From Torreya grandis (taxonomy: Eukaryota; Streptophyta; Pinopsida; Cupressales; Taxaceae): a DNA stretch of 64,000 nt. Where the stretch lies: positions 3,177,001 to 3,241,000 of the forward strand of contig JARHVA010000638.1 of NCBI GenBank assembly GCA_037957365.1, read 5' to 3'. Shown here in pieces: positions 34,809-48,212 of this stretch; positions within the stretch are counted from its first letter, which is position 1; every line of letters begins with the position of its first letter. The position numbers and the translations under genes are program-made. Under the pieces are notes generated by a model that did no database searches, was not told the origin of the DNA, and saw only the letters and a list, made by a program, of their open reading frames with translations.

Positions 34809-37410
34809 TCTCCTTCAACTCTTTTTTAAAAGACTTTAGCCACCTATTTTTGGCCTTTAGTATTTCTCCCTTGGAAAAGGAATTAGCCTTAAAGAGCATC
34901 TTTGGGATGTAATACCTAAATTTTTGGTGGAAAATTTTCCATATTTCTCATAGTTATTTGATGTCAAAAAATTCAATACGAAAAATCCTTCAAGAAACAT
35001 TTTTTTATTTCTCCAATAACATTGAAATATTATAAAAAATATTAACCAAAGTTTTTTTATGTAAGAAATTAAATATTAATACTAATATATTTTTATAACT
35101 TGTAACATACTATTCAACATTTTTGAAGTATTATAAAAATTATTAACAAAAGTTTTTTATGGAGTATATAAATTAATCAATATTAATATTTTTTATTAAA
35201 AAATTATAGAATTATATTAATAAAAAAATAGGAGATAGAAATTAATTATAAAAAAGAGCAAAAATAGTCATATTTGAAGTGGACTAAAAGTCAACAAAAA
35301 ATTTCCCTCACTTAACACTTGTCATTTTGCCTATCAAATTAAATAATTTAAAAGAAAAAATATTTAATACTAATATTTACTTGTATAATTAATCTTTTTA
35401 CTCCTGTAATGACAATGTCAGCTTAGAATTTTTTGAGTCATGCAATATACTACTCAACATTTTTGAAGTCTCTAAGCTTGAGAGTTTTGAGCTGTGGATT
35501 TAATCTATTAAGTTGTGCTGTGTCTAAATTACTTTAAAAAAGTCCTTAAAATTTTAATTCTTCTTTTTTGTACAAATAATGAAATCAGGCTCAACAAGAA
35601 GATGATCTATCCATGACATCCATCCTCAATTTCATATTGCTTATTTTCACTGATTTTGGTTATTGAAGTCCATATACATCCAAAACTTTTTGATTTTGAG
35701 GAAAGGTAACCATTTGGTCTCTCCAAGGATTGCGTCTCTCCAAAGATCACTATTAGATGCATAATTTCTATTAAAGTCTATTAATATTATTGCACAATTT
35801 CTCTCTTGTTGGGTTAGAAGAACTTATTACAATGTAGAGCTGAAATAATCATTTGATTAATTAATATTGTATGTAAAAAAAGAAAAATTGTTCTATAACA
35901 ATTAAAAGTGAATCACATTTAAACACAATATTTTATCTTATAATTTTTTATTTATACATAAATAAAATTAATGTAAAATTTAGAAAAGATCCCAAAACAT
36001 GTGCAATTTATGATATGAGAAAATCAATAATATATATTCATATTTCATGTCCATTGATTAATTAGATGGTCTCCTCCAATTGCAAAGTGGTCAAAAAAAT
36101 TCTTTTTATGGTACTTCTAGATGCAACCCTAGAATTACATATATGAGTTATATCTTATAATGGTCTCCTCCTCATTATTTTCTCATAATTACAAAAATGA
36201 AAAGGAAATATCTTATGGGAGACCACCTGTAATTGATTATCAACATGAAGGAAAAAAAATATTATTAGGAGTTCAACCATCTCCCCTATCCAATAATTGT
36301 TGTTCAATAATTATTTGAATAAATAATTATTCTGGGAAGCGACATGATAACATATCATTTTGCTAATGTATGGGAATCTTCTCAAATCTTTTTGGCCTCA
36401 TAATCATTGGGCTTAGTGGGTCTGAGGGTTAACATGATGAAAATATATTTTTTAGTCAATATTTGAATAGTTATTATGTTTTCAAGATATCCTTGTTATT
36501 AATAAATAATAAATGACAAAGTTCTTTCTTGTACGGGAAGATTATTAGATTAGATCAACATAAAATAAGGATGCAATGTTTCTAAACTTCTATTTCATGG
36601 GAAACAAGGACCTTGAATTTGGAATTGTAAATGACAATAAATTATTTGGTACACTTAAAAAATAAGAAAGGAAATTTGATTAAACTTGGTTTCATTTACA
36701 ATCTTAAAAATAAATTTTATTTAATTATATTTTGCATCTTTTCAAGCTTAACATCATGGGGTTTATAAAAAGAATTAACCCAATATTTAAGTATAGATCA
36801 TGAGGATATTTTCCCAACAAATATATAAGAAGAGTATGCATTTCAATTTAATGGTAGGTATTACCAAACCCTAGGACATTTTATTATGGAAAGAGTAAAT
36901 TATCATGCGAGACACCTTCCAGATAAATTTATGTGCCTTCTTTGATGCATTGTCTCCTCCTCTAGATCAATACATATTTGTGTGAAAATATCATTAAATA
37001 ATAAAGTGTTTCTAAAAGGACCAAATTATAAATAATAATTTTTTATATAATATAATAAAATCCTACATAGTTGAGTAACTAATGGTGGTGTCAATGGTTG
37101 AGGGGCCAAAACCCTAGACATTAGAGAGATGTAACAAAGACTCTAAATAATTTTATTCACTTTCATTTCAAAGTAGAGGTCATGGGAGAAAGAGTTTATT
37201 GTCATTCAACCAACTTAGGAAGGAAAGAGGGGACAATCATTCAACTTACTTTTTTTATGTTAAGATTAACCATATATTATTTTATGTACTAATAAAAAGT
37301 GCTTTCTAATTGATTAAAAAACATAAGTGATTTCAAACAATTGTGCTAACCTAAGTATTATAATAAAGGCACTATCCAATAAGTGGTCCTTTCTCTTAGA
37401 ATTAAGAGAA
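34809..37410. other. Unassigned AT-rich sequence
   Basis: No coding motif. There is a weak ~110-bp internal repeat near 35,000-35,180 ('tattataaaaattattaac' blocks), and 'ggtctcctcc' occurs twice (36,067 and 36,160) with one 'gggagacc' at 36,217. Confidence 0.4.
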
Positions 37411-37820
37411 GGTGAAATAGATTTTTTTTAAAGACTCCATTCTATTGTCATATTCAACACTAAATGTGTTAGCATGGTTTATGAGAAAATTGCCTTGACC
37501 AATCTTGTGTTTTATTTGGACTTGATTTGTCTACTTTTGATTTACTATCACATAAGATCATGTCTTAAGCTTATCTTGTTGTAGTGGAGTTAAAATTGTG
37601 CTGACCTCGGTGCTAAATTGTCAGCATGGTTATAGGAAAGGTGAAAGAGTTTTTTATAGACTCCTTTCTATTCACATATCAACGCTAAATATGTTAGCAT
37701 GGTTTACAAGAAAGCCACCTTCCTTGACTAGTCCTGAATTTTATCTACACATGATTTGTCTACTTTTAATTGACTGCCACACAAGATCATGTCTTAAGCT
37801 TATCTTGTTATAGTGGAGTG
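37411..37820. repeat. Tandem duplication, period ~229 bp
   Basis: The block 'aggtgaaatag...agactccattcta...gttagcatggtt...gatttgtctacttt...cataagatcatgtcttaagcttatcttgtt...tagtggag' at 37,411-37,590 is repeated at 37,640-37,820 with scattered substitutions. Confidence 0.9.
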
Positions 37821-39660
37821 ACAATGGACCTATTTATAATTATTAGAAAGATAATATATTATTAAATATATTTAATAAATTAATTATTACTATAATATAA
37901 AATTAATAATATTATATTTTATAAAAATTATATAACTAATTATATTATAATAATATTATTAAATATGATATTGACTTAATTTTCCTAAATACCCGTATTA
38001 GGTGATGTAGAACATTATCCATTAAGTACTTTATGTGGTAAGTAAGTTTGACACCGACACTCCACCTTAGCAATGAATTTGACATAGTTATGTTTGTTAT
38101 ATGTGGATTAACCATTGAGATGGAAACAAATTATATTTGAATGTGAATATGCTTGGTCTCAAAAATGGTAGAATGAGATGAAAATGGAGATAACCAACTC
38201 TTCAAAAGTATTGAAACATGTCAAAATATAAGGCATATAGGAGCCTAGGTGTTATGTTGCACAACTCTTAGCCTACTTCTTCTACTCATCTCTTAACACA
38301 TTACATTCCAGATCATTTTTGTTTCATGAAAGACTCCATTCTATATTATATGTGTGCTAATATGATCAGCATCCCACCCATATAGTTTATGAAGTCTACA
38401 ATATTTTTTTCTTGTGTGTTTTGGGTTTCTTGAAATAAGTAATGATATATAAGTGAAAATGGTGCAACTTCTACCTCAACATGAACTAAATGAATAGTCA
38501 CTAGATCCATTGAAGCTGATTCCTGGTGAGAATTCTAATTTTATTGTATTGTTTTAGTATGCAGGGGTTATATAATATTTTTAACACTATTTTTATTATG
38601 ATAATGAGAACATTTTAAATTTTTTTGCACTGGCAGAAGAGGAAATGGGGGTCAATGGAGGGAAACACTAGCAATAATGGGTGAGACCAATCAACCCTTG
38701 GATCATTATTCCATAGGTTAAAAGTTTAGTTTTTAGCAAAGTTATCAATATGTTGTTTCCATTTACACAATTCACTTGTGCCTGCAAAAATTGACAAGCT
38801 TGTTTAAATTTCAAGTAATTTTATTTAATTACTGTAAGCATTAATTTTTGTATGATGTTTCACTGAATTTTATCAATGTTTGGAATAATTTAAACCTTGA
38901 TATTTATTTTTATTTACTTTTACAATCTCTAATATAGGATCAAAGATATACAAATAGATATTAATGACAATTTTGTTGAGAAATCTCTTTTTTAAATAAT
39001 TGTACATTATTTGTTTATTTTCACTTGTAATTTTTATTTAGTTAAATCTTGAGGATATTGAATTATTTGGAATGCAAAAGCTTATCGATATCAAAATTGA
39101 TAATACATTTATCATGATTACAGAGGTTGAGGACAAGGGTTTGTATAATGTCTAACTATACGTGTCATTTGTAAATAGGATTTTTTTTAATAAAATAAGT
39201 AGTATCTAAAATGACCTTACAATGGAAGGAATCCAACAGAAAGTTAGAAAAAAATTAAGTTAAGTTTTATCATAGAAAATGCATACAACAAAAATTTAAA
39301 AATAATAAAATAAAAACTAAAGAATAAAAAATGAAAAATATATATTAAGAGATAAATATTCATTAAACATAAACATTTAAATAGTCTCTTGTAGACACCA
39401 TAAAATTTCATAAAAATAAATAATTTATTTTAATTTTTATATCAAAATAAATTACTTTTACAAATTAATTGTTACTACTTATCACTTTACAATCTTTACT
39501 CCCTACCATCCTCTCCCACCTAGTCATCGTCAACTGACCCACCACTCATTGTATTTTTTTTAAATATAAAAATTGAAAAAATTTAATATATATGTATGTG
39601 CTATTAAAAGTAGAGCAAAGAATAAACATTGAAAGGCTCATCGACATTACTTTAGAGAAC
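37821..39660. other. Unassigned AT-rich sequence
   Basis: No recognisable gene or repeat. Very AT-rich near 37,830-37,980. Confidence 0.4.
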
Positions 39661-39791
<131 letters not shown>

Positions 39792-39892
39792 AACCTTTAT
39801 ATATGAAAATGCATGTATTATGAAGTGCACGTATGGATCTAAGCTTGTTGATTAACATTGACTTATTGATTAGATTCAATCTCTCTTTTTCT

Positions 39893-39894
<2 letters not shown>

Positions 39895-39935
<41 letters not shown>
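39895..39935. repeat. (TA)n microsatellite, ~20 units
   Basis: A second pure TA tract about 105 bp after the first. Confidence 0.97.
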
Positions 39936-39939
<4 letters not shown>

Positions 39940-41439
39940 AAAATTTATACTTTAAATTGAAAGACCATTAAAAAAAATAGTTTAAAATAATGGTAGTTAA
40001 GCTCTTAAGATTTAATATTTATCATGTAGTGTGAAATAAGTTTAATTATATGGTTAAATATGATTAGTAGTTGGTTTAAAGATGTAAATTATGTCGAAAA
40101 GAGTGTGAGGTGATGTTTTAGTAAAGTAGGGTTATCTAAAGAAAAAGATTGTAGTTTTCGAGATGCAATTCAATTAAATTGAAACCCATCACCACTGGCT
40201 TTGTATAACCTTGTGTGCATGTAATGTTCAATAACTTGTTCATTAATGTCTACAAGAATTTGTATCTATTGTATGTTTGATAATGCATTATTAGGTCAAA
40301 GAATGTGAGTTTTAAAACCACTGTTTCATGCCATACAATTATGTGTAGCACCTTTTCATGCTACTTAATATCTTTTATTTCAATTGTTTGAAACAAAATA
40401 TCTTAATTATGTCAATAATATTAATCCAATGGTGGGGTAAGTTTTATATTTAAAGTAACTTGGGTGGAATTTGTCTCATGTAGTCCATAACCTAAAAGTC
40501 CTAAGAGTGTAGTATGGTGTGTTTGGTAAGATGCACAAAGACAAACTTGGTAACCTGTCCATTTTAATTTGGTAGGATTAGATATTGATGTTACACAATG
40601 TTGTTATTGCATATTAGTGTGAAATTATGTTGGTAGGTAAAGTCATATGTTGTGGGACCTCACTTGGGTTTTTAGTTTTTTCAAGTGGTTCGATCCCCTT
40701 GTGACTTGAAATGGAATAATAGTATGATTGCGTGAATATATTTTACATATTTTAAAATTAGGAATATAATTAAGCATGAAAAATAAATAGAATAAGATTA
40801 TATGTTAATATAATTAGTGCTTCCAATCCAAATGAGGGTTTGATAGTTGATGTTAGATGGGGATGAGCTTATAGTTATTCTCTACGTTTTTTGATGCTCT
40901 AAATTTGATGGTGGGGTTAATTTTGGCTTTCTAAAAAAATTGGGTGAAGTTTTTTCCTATGAGGCCATAACCCACAAGTTTTTGGAGCAAAACCTAGTGT
41001 GTATTTGGATAAATAACCAAGGACATATCATTGGTTTCCCTATATCAATCTAATAGAAGTAATGATATATTATAAGTGTTATGCCATTATAGCACATTGG
41101 TGTGAAATATGGTGGTGCGTATATTGAGAATTTGGCTTAGACACTTTACCTAAATGCAAATAAGTTTAGGATAATTTTTTTTCTTGGTTTGGGAGAAACA
41201 TAGAATAATGCTACACATTGGTAGTTCCCTATGAAATTAATTGAATTAATTGTTGCAAGGGGAACTCAAGTAGTGCAAGTGATCCATGTAAACATGTTTT
41301 ATACATTTTGACAACCTAATGTGACTCAGGACTCAATTTCCACTAAGTACAACAACCTAATGTTATTTGGCCTAATTGTGATAACTTAATACCAATTTTG
41401 ATAGCTTAACATGTATTTACTTAACCAATATAATCAAGT
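39936..41439. other. Unassigned sequence with a ~475-bp-spaced diverged duplication
   Basis: The block at ~40,430-40,660 ('aatggtggggtaag...cataacctaaaag...gtgtttgg...ttggtaacc...atattagtgtgaaat') recurs at ~40,898-41,115 with many substitutions ('gatggtggggttaa...cataacccacaag...gtatttgg...attggtttcc...cacattggtgtgaaat'). No coding content recognised. It may include the eroded outer part of the adjoining Gypsy LTR. Confidence 0.55.
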
Positions 41440-41880
41440 GTGATTGAGAGGTTGATGTTCCATAATTATGATAAATCAATGTGATATGCCCTTTATCTCA
41501 ATCTACTCTTTACATGTGTTATGGACATGCTTGTAAGCAAGTTAATATAACAACAAAAATATAGACAATATGCACTTAAATGGAAACAGAATAAAAATCC
41601 CATACTAAAAATTATATAATCTAAATACAAAGTGTCACATGCCTCTTTGAGGGGTTAACCTCTTTTCAATGCAAATTAATACAAAATATTCAATAGACAC
41701 CTTTTCCTCTTATAAAATCCCTTTATTTAAGCTATTTTACTCAAGTCAGCTACTACTTCCCATGCATGTGGGATAATTTAAAATAGAAAATGGGACATTT
41801 TACAAATCATATGCATTCTAGATTTTATTAATAATACTTAAGAATAAATAGAATAGTTAGGACAAAGGGGTCCTAATATG
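41440..41880 (-). repeat. Gypsy 3' LTR (partial)
   Basis: Matches 55,230-55,658 through 'agttaatataacaa', 'gcctctttgagggg', 'tacaaaatattcaatagac', 'cccatgcatgtgggata' and 'tagaaaatgggac', ending at 'cctaatatg'. Its 5' part (further right on the minus strand) is next to the polypurine tract; the far end is uncertain. Confidence 0.8.
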
Positions 41881-41893
41881 CCCTCTCAATTAA
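41881..41893 (-). promoter_or_regulatory. Gypsy polypurine tract
   Basis: On the minus strand TTAATTGAGAGGG precedes the 3' LTR, in the expected position after the integrase. Confidence 0.65.
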
Positions 41894-42099
41894 AATTTTT
41901 TTTATGTCAAAGCTTGAGATGATGAAATTATTGTTATAATTAGAGTAGGGATGTCATGTCACATATTTTGGTTGAATGTAATGCCAATGTACCAAAATAT
42001 TGATGATTATATGATTACGAAGCTAATAGGAGTGCCACAAGGATGATTCAAGTTTTTAGAGGATAAAGCCTTCAATATCAAGCTTTGGAACTATCGTTT

Positions 42100-42686
42100 G
42101 GGTCTGAACATGTTGATGACCTTATTAAAACATGATATATGGAAAAATATATGTATATTGGAGGAGGGAATCCCCAAATTTTATGTTATAAGACCAATCT
42201 TGAAAAGTACTTTCTAAGGACCATAAAAAATTGGTGCAATTTTTTTTATGACTCTAGCTTTAAATAAGACTATTTATAATATTGGATCTAGAGACCATGT
42301 CACCAATAGAAAATTCTCATTCTGAGTGTTGTTAATCAACCTATTTATTCATGCATTTTTGTGCTATATTGAGGTTATCTTTTAGGTTTTCAAGGATAAG
42401 TACACATTTAGAATGCAATAACAACTACCTATACCTTGGAGCTACCTGGAAGGTGTGTTTGAAGATAAAGTGGTGGTTGACCATAAATTAACTCATATGG
42501 GTTCATATTTGTGCCATTATGGTATGCATATTTTTACCACCATTTAGTAAGTGGTAACCATTCGACCTAGTGAGTACATTGATCACAAGAAAAAAAACAC
42601 AAATAGGTATCCAAGCATTTGTTGATGATTTCTATTTGACCATCAATTTGTGAATGGTAGTAAAAACTCATTTTAAGTTGAGTGTC
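42100..42686 (-). pseudogene. Gypsy integrase C-terminal part
   Basis: Picks up the integrase frame after the inserted unit: 'HDTQLKMSFYYHSQIDGQIE' (the YHPQTDGQTE motif with the catalytic Glu), then 'NKCLDTYLCFFSCDQ', 'WLPLTKWW', 'MNPYELIYGQPPL'. After that come broken frames of the C-terminal domain. It encodes the strand-transfer enzyme tail of the element; stops and frameshifts make it non-functional. It continues the integrase core at 46,431-46,690. Confidence 0.88.
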
Positions 42687-42691
42687 ATGGT

Positions 42692-45600
42692 TTATAGAAG
42701 TAAAAATTGAGAGGGGGGGGGTTTAATCAGATTATTAACAATAACTATTCAATTCCATTCATCATTCCATGAAGCATTCATTCACATAAAGATCAATGCA
42801 TAAACAAACAACTACACAAGCATATCACAAGAGAACACAAGAGATATGTGGGAAAGCCTCTTGGGGGATAAAAACAATTGAATCATGCACATGAGATATT
42901 ATCCTATAATTTAAAGATCAAAAGTTTAGTGAAGCACCAAATTCACAAGGATTTAACCCCTACCTAGTTAAGCACCCACTCAACTAGTCTTCTGCAAGCT
43001 CTTCCTTGAAAGGAGGATCAAAACCCCTAGGTATCTTTAGCACCAATTAAGTCACCTATAATATATAATAATATTATAACACCTATTTAGAAAATTAAAC
43101 TAATGATGACCTCCTTTTATTACACTCTTTTATCCTCCAATCTCACTCAAACAACTTTCTAGGCTTACTCACTTAATATGCATCTTCTAGGCTCATTAGG
43201 TCCATTGACCTAGTCATCCACCTAAAAAAACTATGTTATATAAAAATTTATTATAATATTATCAATTTTAAATTCCTAATTTACTTTATTTTTCTCCTTC
43301 AATGAGCCATTTTATTTGCTTAAGTCCACACTCTCTCTTTCTTGCTCAAATAGGCCAATTAGGCCTTGCTTTTATACTCAACTATTCCTCTCACCCATAT
43401 TGGTCATCCAAGATACTTTAAATTATTTAATTACCCTTGTAATAGGTCCAAAACACATTAAATTAGTGATACAACAACTCCATAGGTTGGTCATACCCTT
43501 TAAGGACGAAAACCCTATTAGGCTTAATAGAGACCTAAAGGAATTATGGTTTCTCTAAGGCACACGTTACACTCAGACCCATTTGAAAATTATAAGATTA
43601 ATTAAATGGATTAAAAAAATAAAAATTATTAAAATATACCCTTTAAAATTTAACCTTGGTCCTCTAACTTTATTTATCCCATTTCACTACTTGGACCTAC
43701 CAATTAGGCCTACTCGCCTTTTAGGCCTTCTCACTACCAAAAGTCTGTCAAGAGTATCTGAAGCATAAAAATGAATATATCACACAAATATGTCATATAA
43801 ATATTAATATATCATTCATGACTTAAAAATCCTCTCCATGTCCATTATACATCACCACATAGGCTAATAGGTCTCAAGAACTCTCTTGTTAGAGGCTTAC
43901 TTAGGACTAACAGTGCACATTGAAACTCAGTCAGGAAAAATTAGGAAAAAAACACACTTTTTACAATAAAACATGGAAAAAATTCATATTTAAAAACACA
44001 TCATGACCTTAGGTTCATTATAATAAATAATAAAATATTCAACTCAACCTTTGCAGACTTTAAACCTTCTTTGTAAGATGCTCACTCAAAGCTACCAAAC
44101 ACTACCAACGCATAGTCAAAAAACTTTGACTCTCCACACCTTATTGAGAAATTTAAGTGAATATAATTATATTCATATGATAATTATGGGAATTAATAAT
44201 ATATTAATATCCATTTTATTCTTTAACTCAGGTTAGGGGACCTCCAACTCATCACTCTCAAATGATTACTCAAAATTGTCAATAGGCCTACCAACTCAGT
44301 CATGTATAAGATTATATTAAACACATATAAGAGTGATTAAAATAAATATAATGAGAAAAAATATATCATATATTATATATATTACATAATAAAATATATT
44401 GATAATTTATTCTAGGATCAACCATTGGTCTTACAGACCAATCTGTTAGGCCTCTATTTCACTATCTTAACATAGTCTGCTAAGCCATTTAGGCTTCCAC
44501 ATATCAACACCTGAACCTATATATACACCTTTCATATATAATTAAAATATAATTTACATGTAATAAATTATATAAAATTAAATTTTATGCACTTAATATT
44601 GTCTTAAAGTCTCAAACTCTTCACTTCCCTTAGCACATCAAGAGTTACCAAACACTGCAAACATCTAGTCATGGAAACATGACATTAAAACAACTGATAA
44701 AGCATCAAAATGATCTTAAAATAAATTTAAATATTAATAAAAAATCTTTATATAACCGTCAAACACAAAAATAATATGCTCTAATGGTAACTTTTCTCTT
44801 GCAGACCATGCTTACTATCTTGGGTTTCCCTGTCTAGACTCATATAGACAAGTCACTTTCAGAGCACCTTATAGATTATATGTGAGAATAATAAACAATT
44901 ATAAACAAAGGTAAAAATTGGTATAGGTATTTAAAAAATACCCCAAATAACTATATTAATCCCTAATCACCTAAAACCAATCCCTAAATGCTTTCTCACT
45001 TTGATTGGTTTTTTTCATTATTTTCACTATTACCTCTTTTTAGCGATAGGTCATCTTGGGTGACCAAAATAGTTGAAAAAATTAATTTAAATTTACAAAA
45101 TATAATAATGGACATAAATAAAAATTATTTACATTTATAATTCATTTATTTGTATGCATTGCCCTGGTCAACCCTATCTGTAGTATCAAATTCTTTAGAA
45201 ACAAGTAGTTTTTTGTAGCTTCCACTCACTATCCTAACACATCACTGCTACATAGAAATGCCTGAAGGATTATTATAAAAAATAAAAAAATCAAAATACA
45301 TGCAAAAAAAATTATGGGCACTTTATATCAATATCTTTACCATCGGGTCAATATGAGGGTTTAGAGAGGGTTTAGAACTAGTTTACACTCTTAATGTTTG
45401 TTCATATAGATTTTCCCCTCAAATGCCAAAATAATGATTGTAAATACTTATTAGATGATAAATATCCAAAAATTATTAGGAAAACCATGAAAACTTTACA
45501 CATGCCAATGAGCATCTAAACTTTCTTCTTGGGTTCTCATCTCTTCATTCTGCATGCGTATGAGATCTCAAAATGTTGTTTCTTGCTTTCTCATTCAACC

Positions 45601-46425
45601 AAGGACCTAAAACTTGGTAAAAATGTTTTAATCAATATATCACATCTCAAAACATCCTTAAATGACCTCTTGTCATCTTTAAAACTCATCTTGATTCCTC
45701 ATTAGACCTTACTAGGTCTCTTTACATGCTAGGTCTAGGATTGCTAGTTATATTCTGATATTTGAACACACTTGAAAACTTCTTATTGTGCTCTCAAAAC
45801 CTCATCCACATATAAAATACACTCATACCATGATCTTAATATTCCATCCATATTCACATAGATCTCACACTTCTCATCTTAACCAGCTACCAAGCATGTG
45901 TCTTCATACGAAGTCTCTCATACAAGGGTTATGCCTCAATACCTAACCTTGGAGATCTTATGAAGGATTATTTGCCTTATACACATGTTTACATAGTGTC
46001 AAAAATAATATAACATGATTTATCATTGATTTTATCAACTTCAAGCTCATACATATTAATATCAACATCATGCCTCTATAAGCTATGTTCATGATTAAGA
46101 ACAAGTTTAAACACATAGGTCTACTAGGTACCATACCTCTTGGAGACCTTCCTACCATTGTAGATGAATTATCGCATTATTAATATGTTAAAAACACCAC
46201 TTATTTTCATATATTTTCAATAGGTTCATCATCTTGTTACACCACAACACTATGTTAATACTTCATACAGAACTCAGGAATATACTAGGCCATGCTTGAG
46301 CTTATCATGAATACTTATCATACCACTTCACATGATCACCTCTAGGACATCAATGAACTTAAACTACCTTTTACATCAATGATAACCTTAATTCTATAAA
46401 CACAAAAATATAACATACCTCAACA
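42692..46425. mobile_element. 3.7 kb TSD-flanked unit inserted in the Gypsy integrase
   Basis: Bounded by ATGGT at 42,687-42,691 and 46,426-46,430, exactly where the integrase reading frame is interrupted, so the 3,734 bp between them arrived as one insertion. The left end starts TTATAGAAGTAAAAATTGAG followed by nine G (42,713-42,721). The right end is CATACCTCAACA, i.e. TGTTGAGG on the minus strand, an LTR-like terminus. I find no internal direct repeat, primer site or ORF with a known domain. It is pyrimidine-rich on the plus strand, with many TTAGGCC/AATAGGCC motifs between 43,340 and 44,450. It may be an unusually long solo LTR whose left TG has mutated, or a non-coding non-autonomous element. 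Open frames inside (43,316-43,558, 43,583-43,768, 44,051-44,236) match nothing. Confidence 0.75.
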
Positions 46426-46430
46426 ATGGT

Positions 46431-46690
46431 AGTTGAAAAATTCCTTCCATAAGTGATTAGTCAAAGTGGAATCATGGTCACACATAATTGAGGTAGGTAA
46501 CCCATGGAAGTGGCCTATTTGATCGAGAATGATTTGAGAAAAAATGGAGAAATTAAAAATATTTCCAAGGTCACAAAAATGGGTATATTTAGAGAGCCAA
46601 TCCACCATTATGAGAATCATTGATTTCTTGCCTAACTTGGGTAGCTTGTCAATAAAGTCCATGGAAATATCTGACCATCAGATAGGGATA
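46431..46690 (-). pseudogene. Gypsy integrase core, first part
   Basis: 'MDFIDKLPKLGKKSMILIMVDWLSKYTHF' type sequence with the first catalytic Asp (VDWLSKY). It is followed by 'DQIGHFHGLPTSIMCDHDSTLT' with the second Asp and ends 'LWKEFFNYH' exactly at the target duplication of the inserted unit. The partner part lies at 42,100-42,686. The catalytic residues are all present across the two halves, although both flanks are decayed. Confidence 0.92.
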
Positions 46691-48207
46691 GTCAAAGGTT
46701 AGCATGCATGGGGTGATGATAATTTACCTTTTGTTTCATTAACACATTCAAATTTTACTGATTTTTTTTTATGTCATGTTTAATGCCTTCCAAGAAAAAA
46801 TACATTTGGATCCTTTCATATATTTAAAAAAAAACATGAATATCTAGCTGAGGAGAGGCATGCAACTCAAATAGAATTATTTATCTCTATGAATATTGTG
46901 GTGCAAGTACTAAATGTCATTTTTGCCTTAAATAATGACCATCCCAAGAATAATTTGGTTGAGAAGTAAGGCTAGTGGTCACTCCCTAAATGGTTTGTTG
47001 AATCTGGTTGTCATGGGACCATTCTTGTTGTACCTGATGCACCTAATCTAACATGAGAAGGATAGTTCACATAAGGTTGTTTGATATTAAAAATTTAAAT
47101 ATAATTCATATGAGACAACATTATGTTTACCATTATTATAAGCAATCTCATAGTTATAGCCCATTAATTTGGTTACCCACTTTTTTTGCTCAGGTGAACT
47201 CTTTGCTCTAAGAATTACTTGAGGCTATGGTGATCAATTTTGATGCAAAAATGTGTCTCCACTAGGTATAGGTTCCAATTGTTGACTGCATCAAGTGGAG
47301 TTATCATTTCTTTCCCATATTTGGAATGACAAAATTTATTCCTTGTAAGTTCCTTACTAGTGAATACAAGGGTCTGACCTTCCTGTACTAGAATAATTCC
47401 AAATTGTCACTTCCACAGGCATCTCTTTCAATGACAAATGGTTTATATATGTCATGAATATCCATATAAGGTTTAGTTCACATTGCATGTTTTATTGTTT
47501 TAAAGGTTTTTAATGCTACATCAAACCACTAAAAGGCATTTTGTAAACATGATCATTAATGAAGTGATAATATTTCCATAGTCATGTTAAAACTTTATAT
47601 AATACCCAGTAAAGCCTAAAAACATGCAAGGGATCTTGAGTAATTTGGGTTTAGGCAAAATATTCATAGTCTCAATTTTCCATGGTGCACTTTGAAACCT
47701 TCCTTAGAGACAATGTGCTCAATATACTAAATTTCCATTTAGCCAAAATCACACTTGGTTTTTTAAAACATAAGTGGTTATCAATAAGGAGTTGGAAGGT
47801 ATGGTCCAAATGTATAATATAATCATCCCTTTTATGGCTATAAACAAGAATGTCATCAAAGAATACAAGTATACATTTTCATAGAAATGATTGGAAGATA
47901 TTGTTTATTAAGCCTTGAAAGGTTGATGAAGCATTGGTGAGTCAAAAGGGCATGATGAGAAAATCATAATGGCCATCATGAGTTATAAATGTTTTCATGA
48001 AAATATCATCTTACTTGATGTGTATCTAGTGATATCCTAATTGCAAGTCTAGCTTAAATAAGAAGCAAGATCCATGTAAAACATCTAACATCTCATCAAA
48101 CACTAAAATTTTAAGCTTGTCCTTGATAGTGAGTTTGTTGAGTTCATGGAAGTTAGTATAGAGGTACCAAGTCCTATAATTATACCAAACCAAATATATA
48201 GGAGAAT
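46691..48207 (-). pseudogene. Gypsy reverse transcriptase and RNase H
   Basis: The RT fingers/palm follow the AGTAA site: 'YLYTNFHELNKLTIKDKLKI', 'DEMLDVLHGSCFLFKLDLQLGYH' (first catalytic Asp in KLDL). Further on come 'GHYDFLIMPF' and 'FFDDILVYSHKRDDYIIHL' with the Gypsy active-site pair (Asp codons at 47,852-47,857 kept). RNase H is near 47,090-47,245: 'KIDHHSLK', 'FLEQRVHLS', 'WAITMRLLIIM' in shifting frames. The zinc (H2C2) region of integrase should follow near 46,800-47,050 but is too eroded to call. Many indels and stops; it is interrupted upstream by the element at 48,213-52,627. Confidence 0.9.
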
Positions 48208-48212
48208 AGTAA

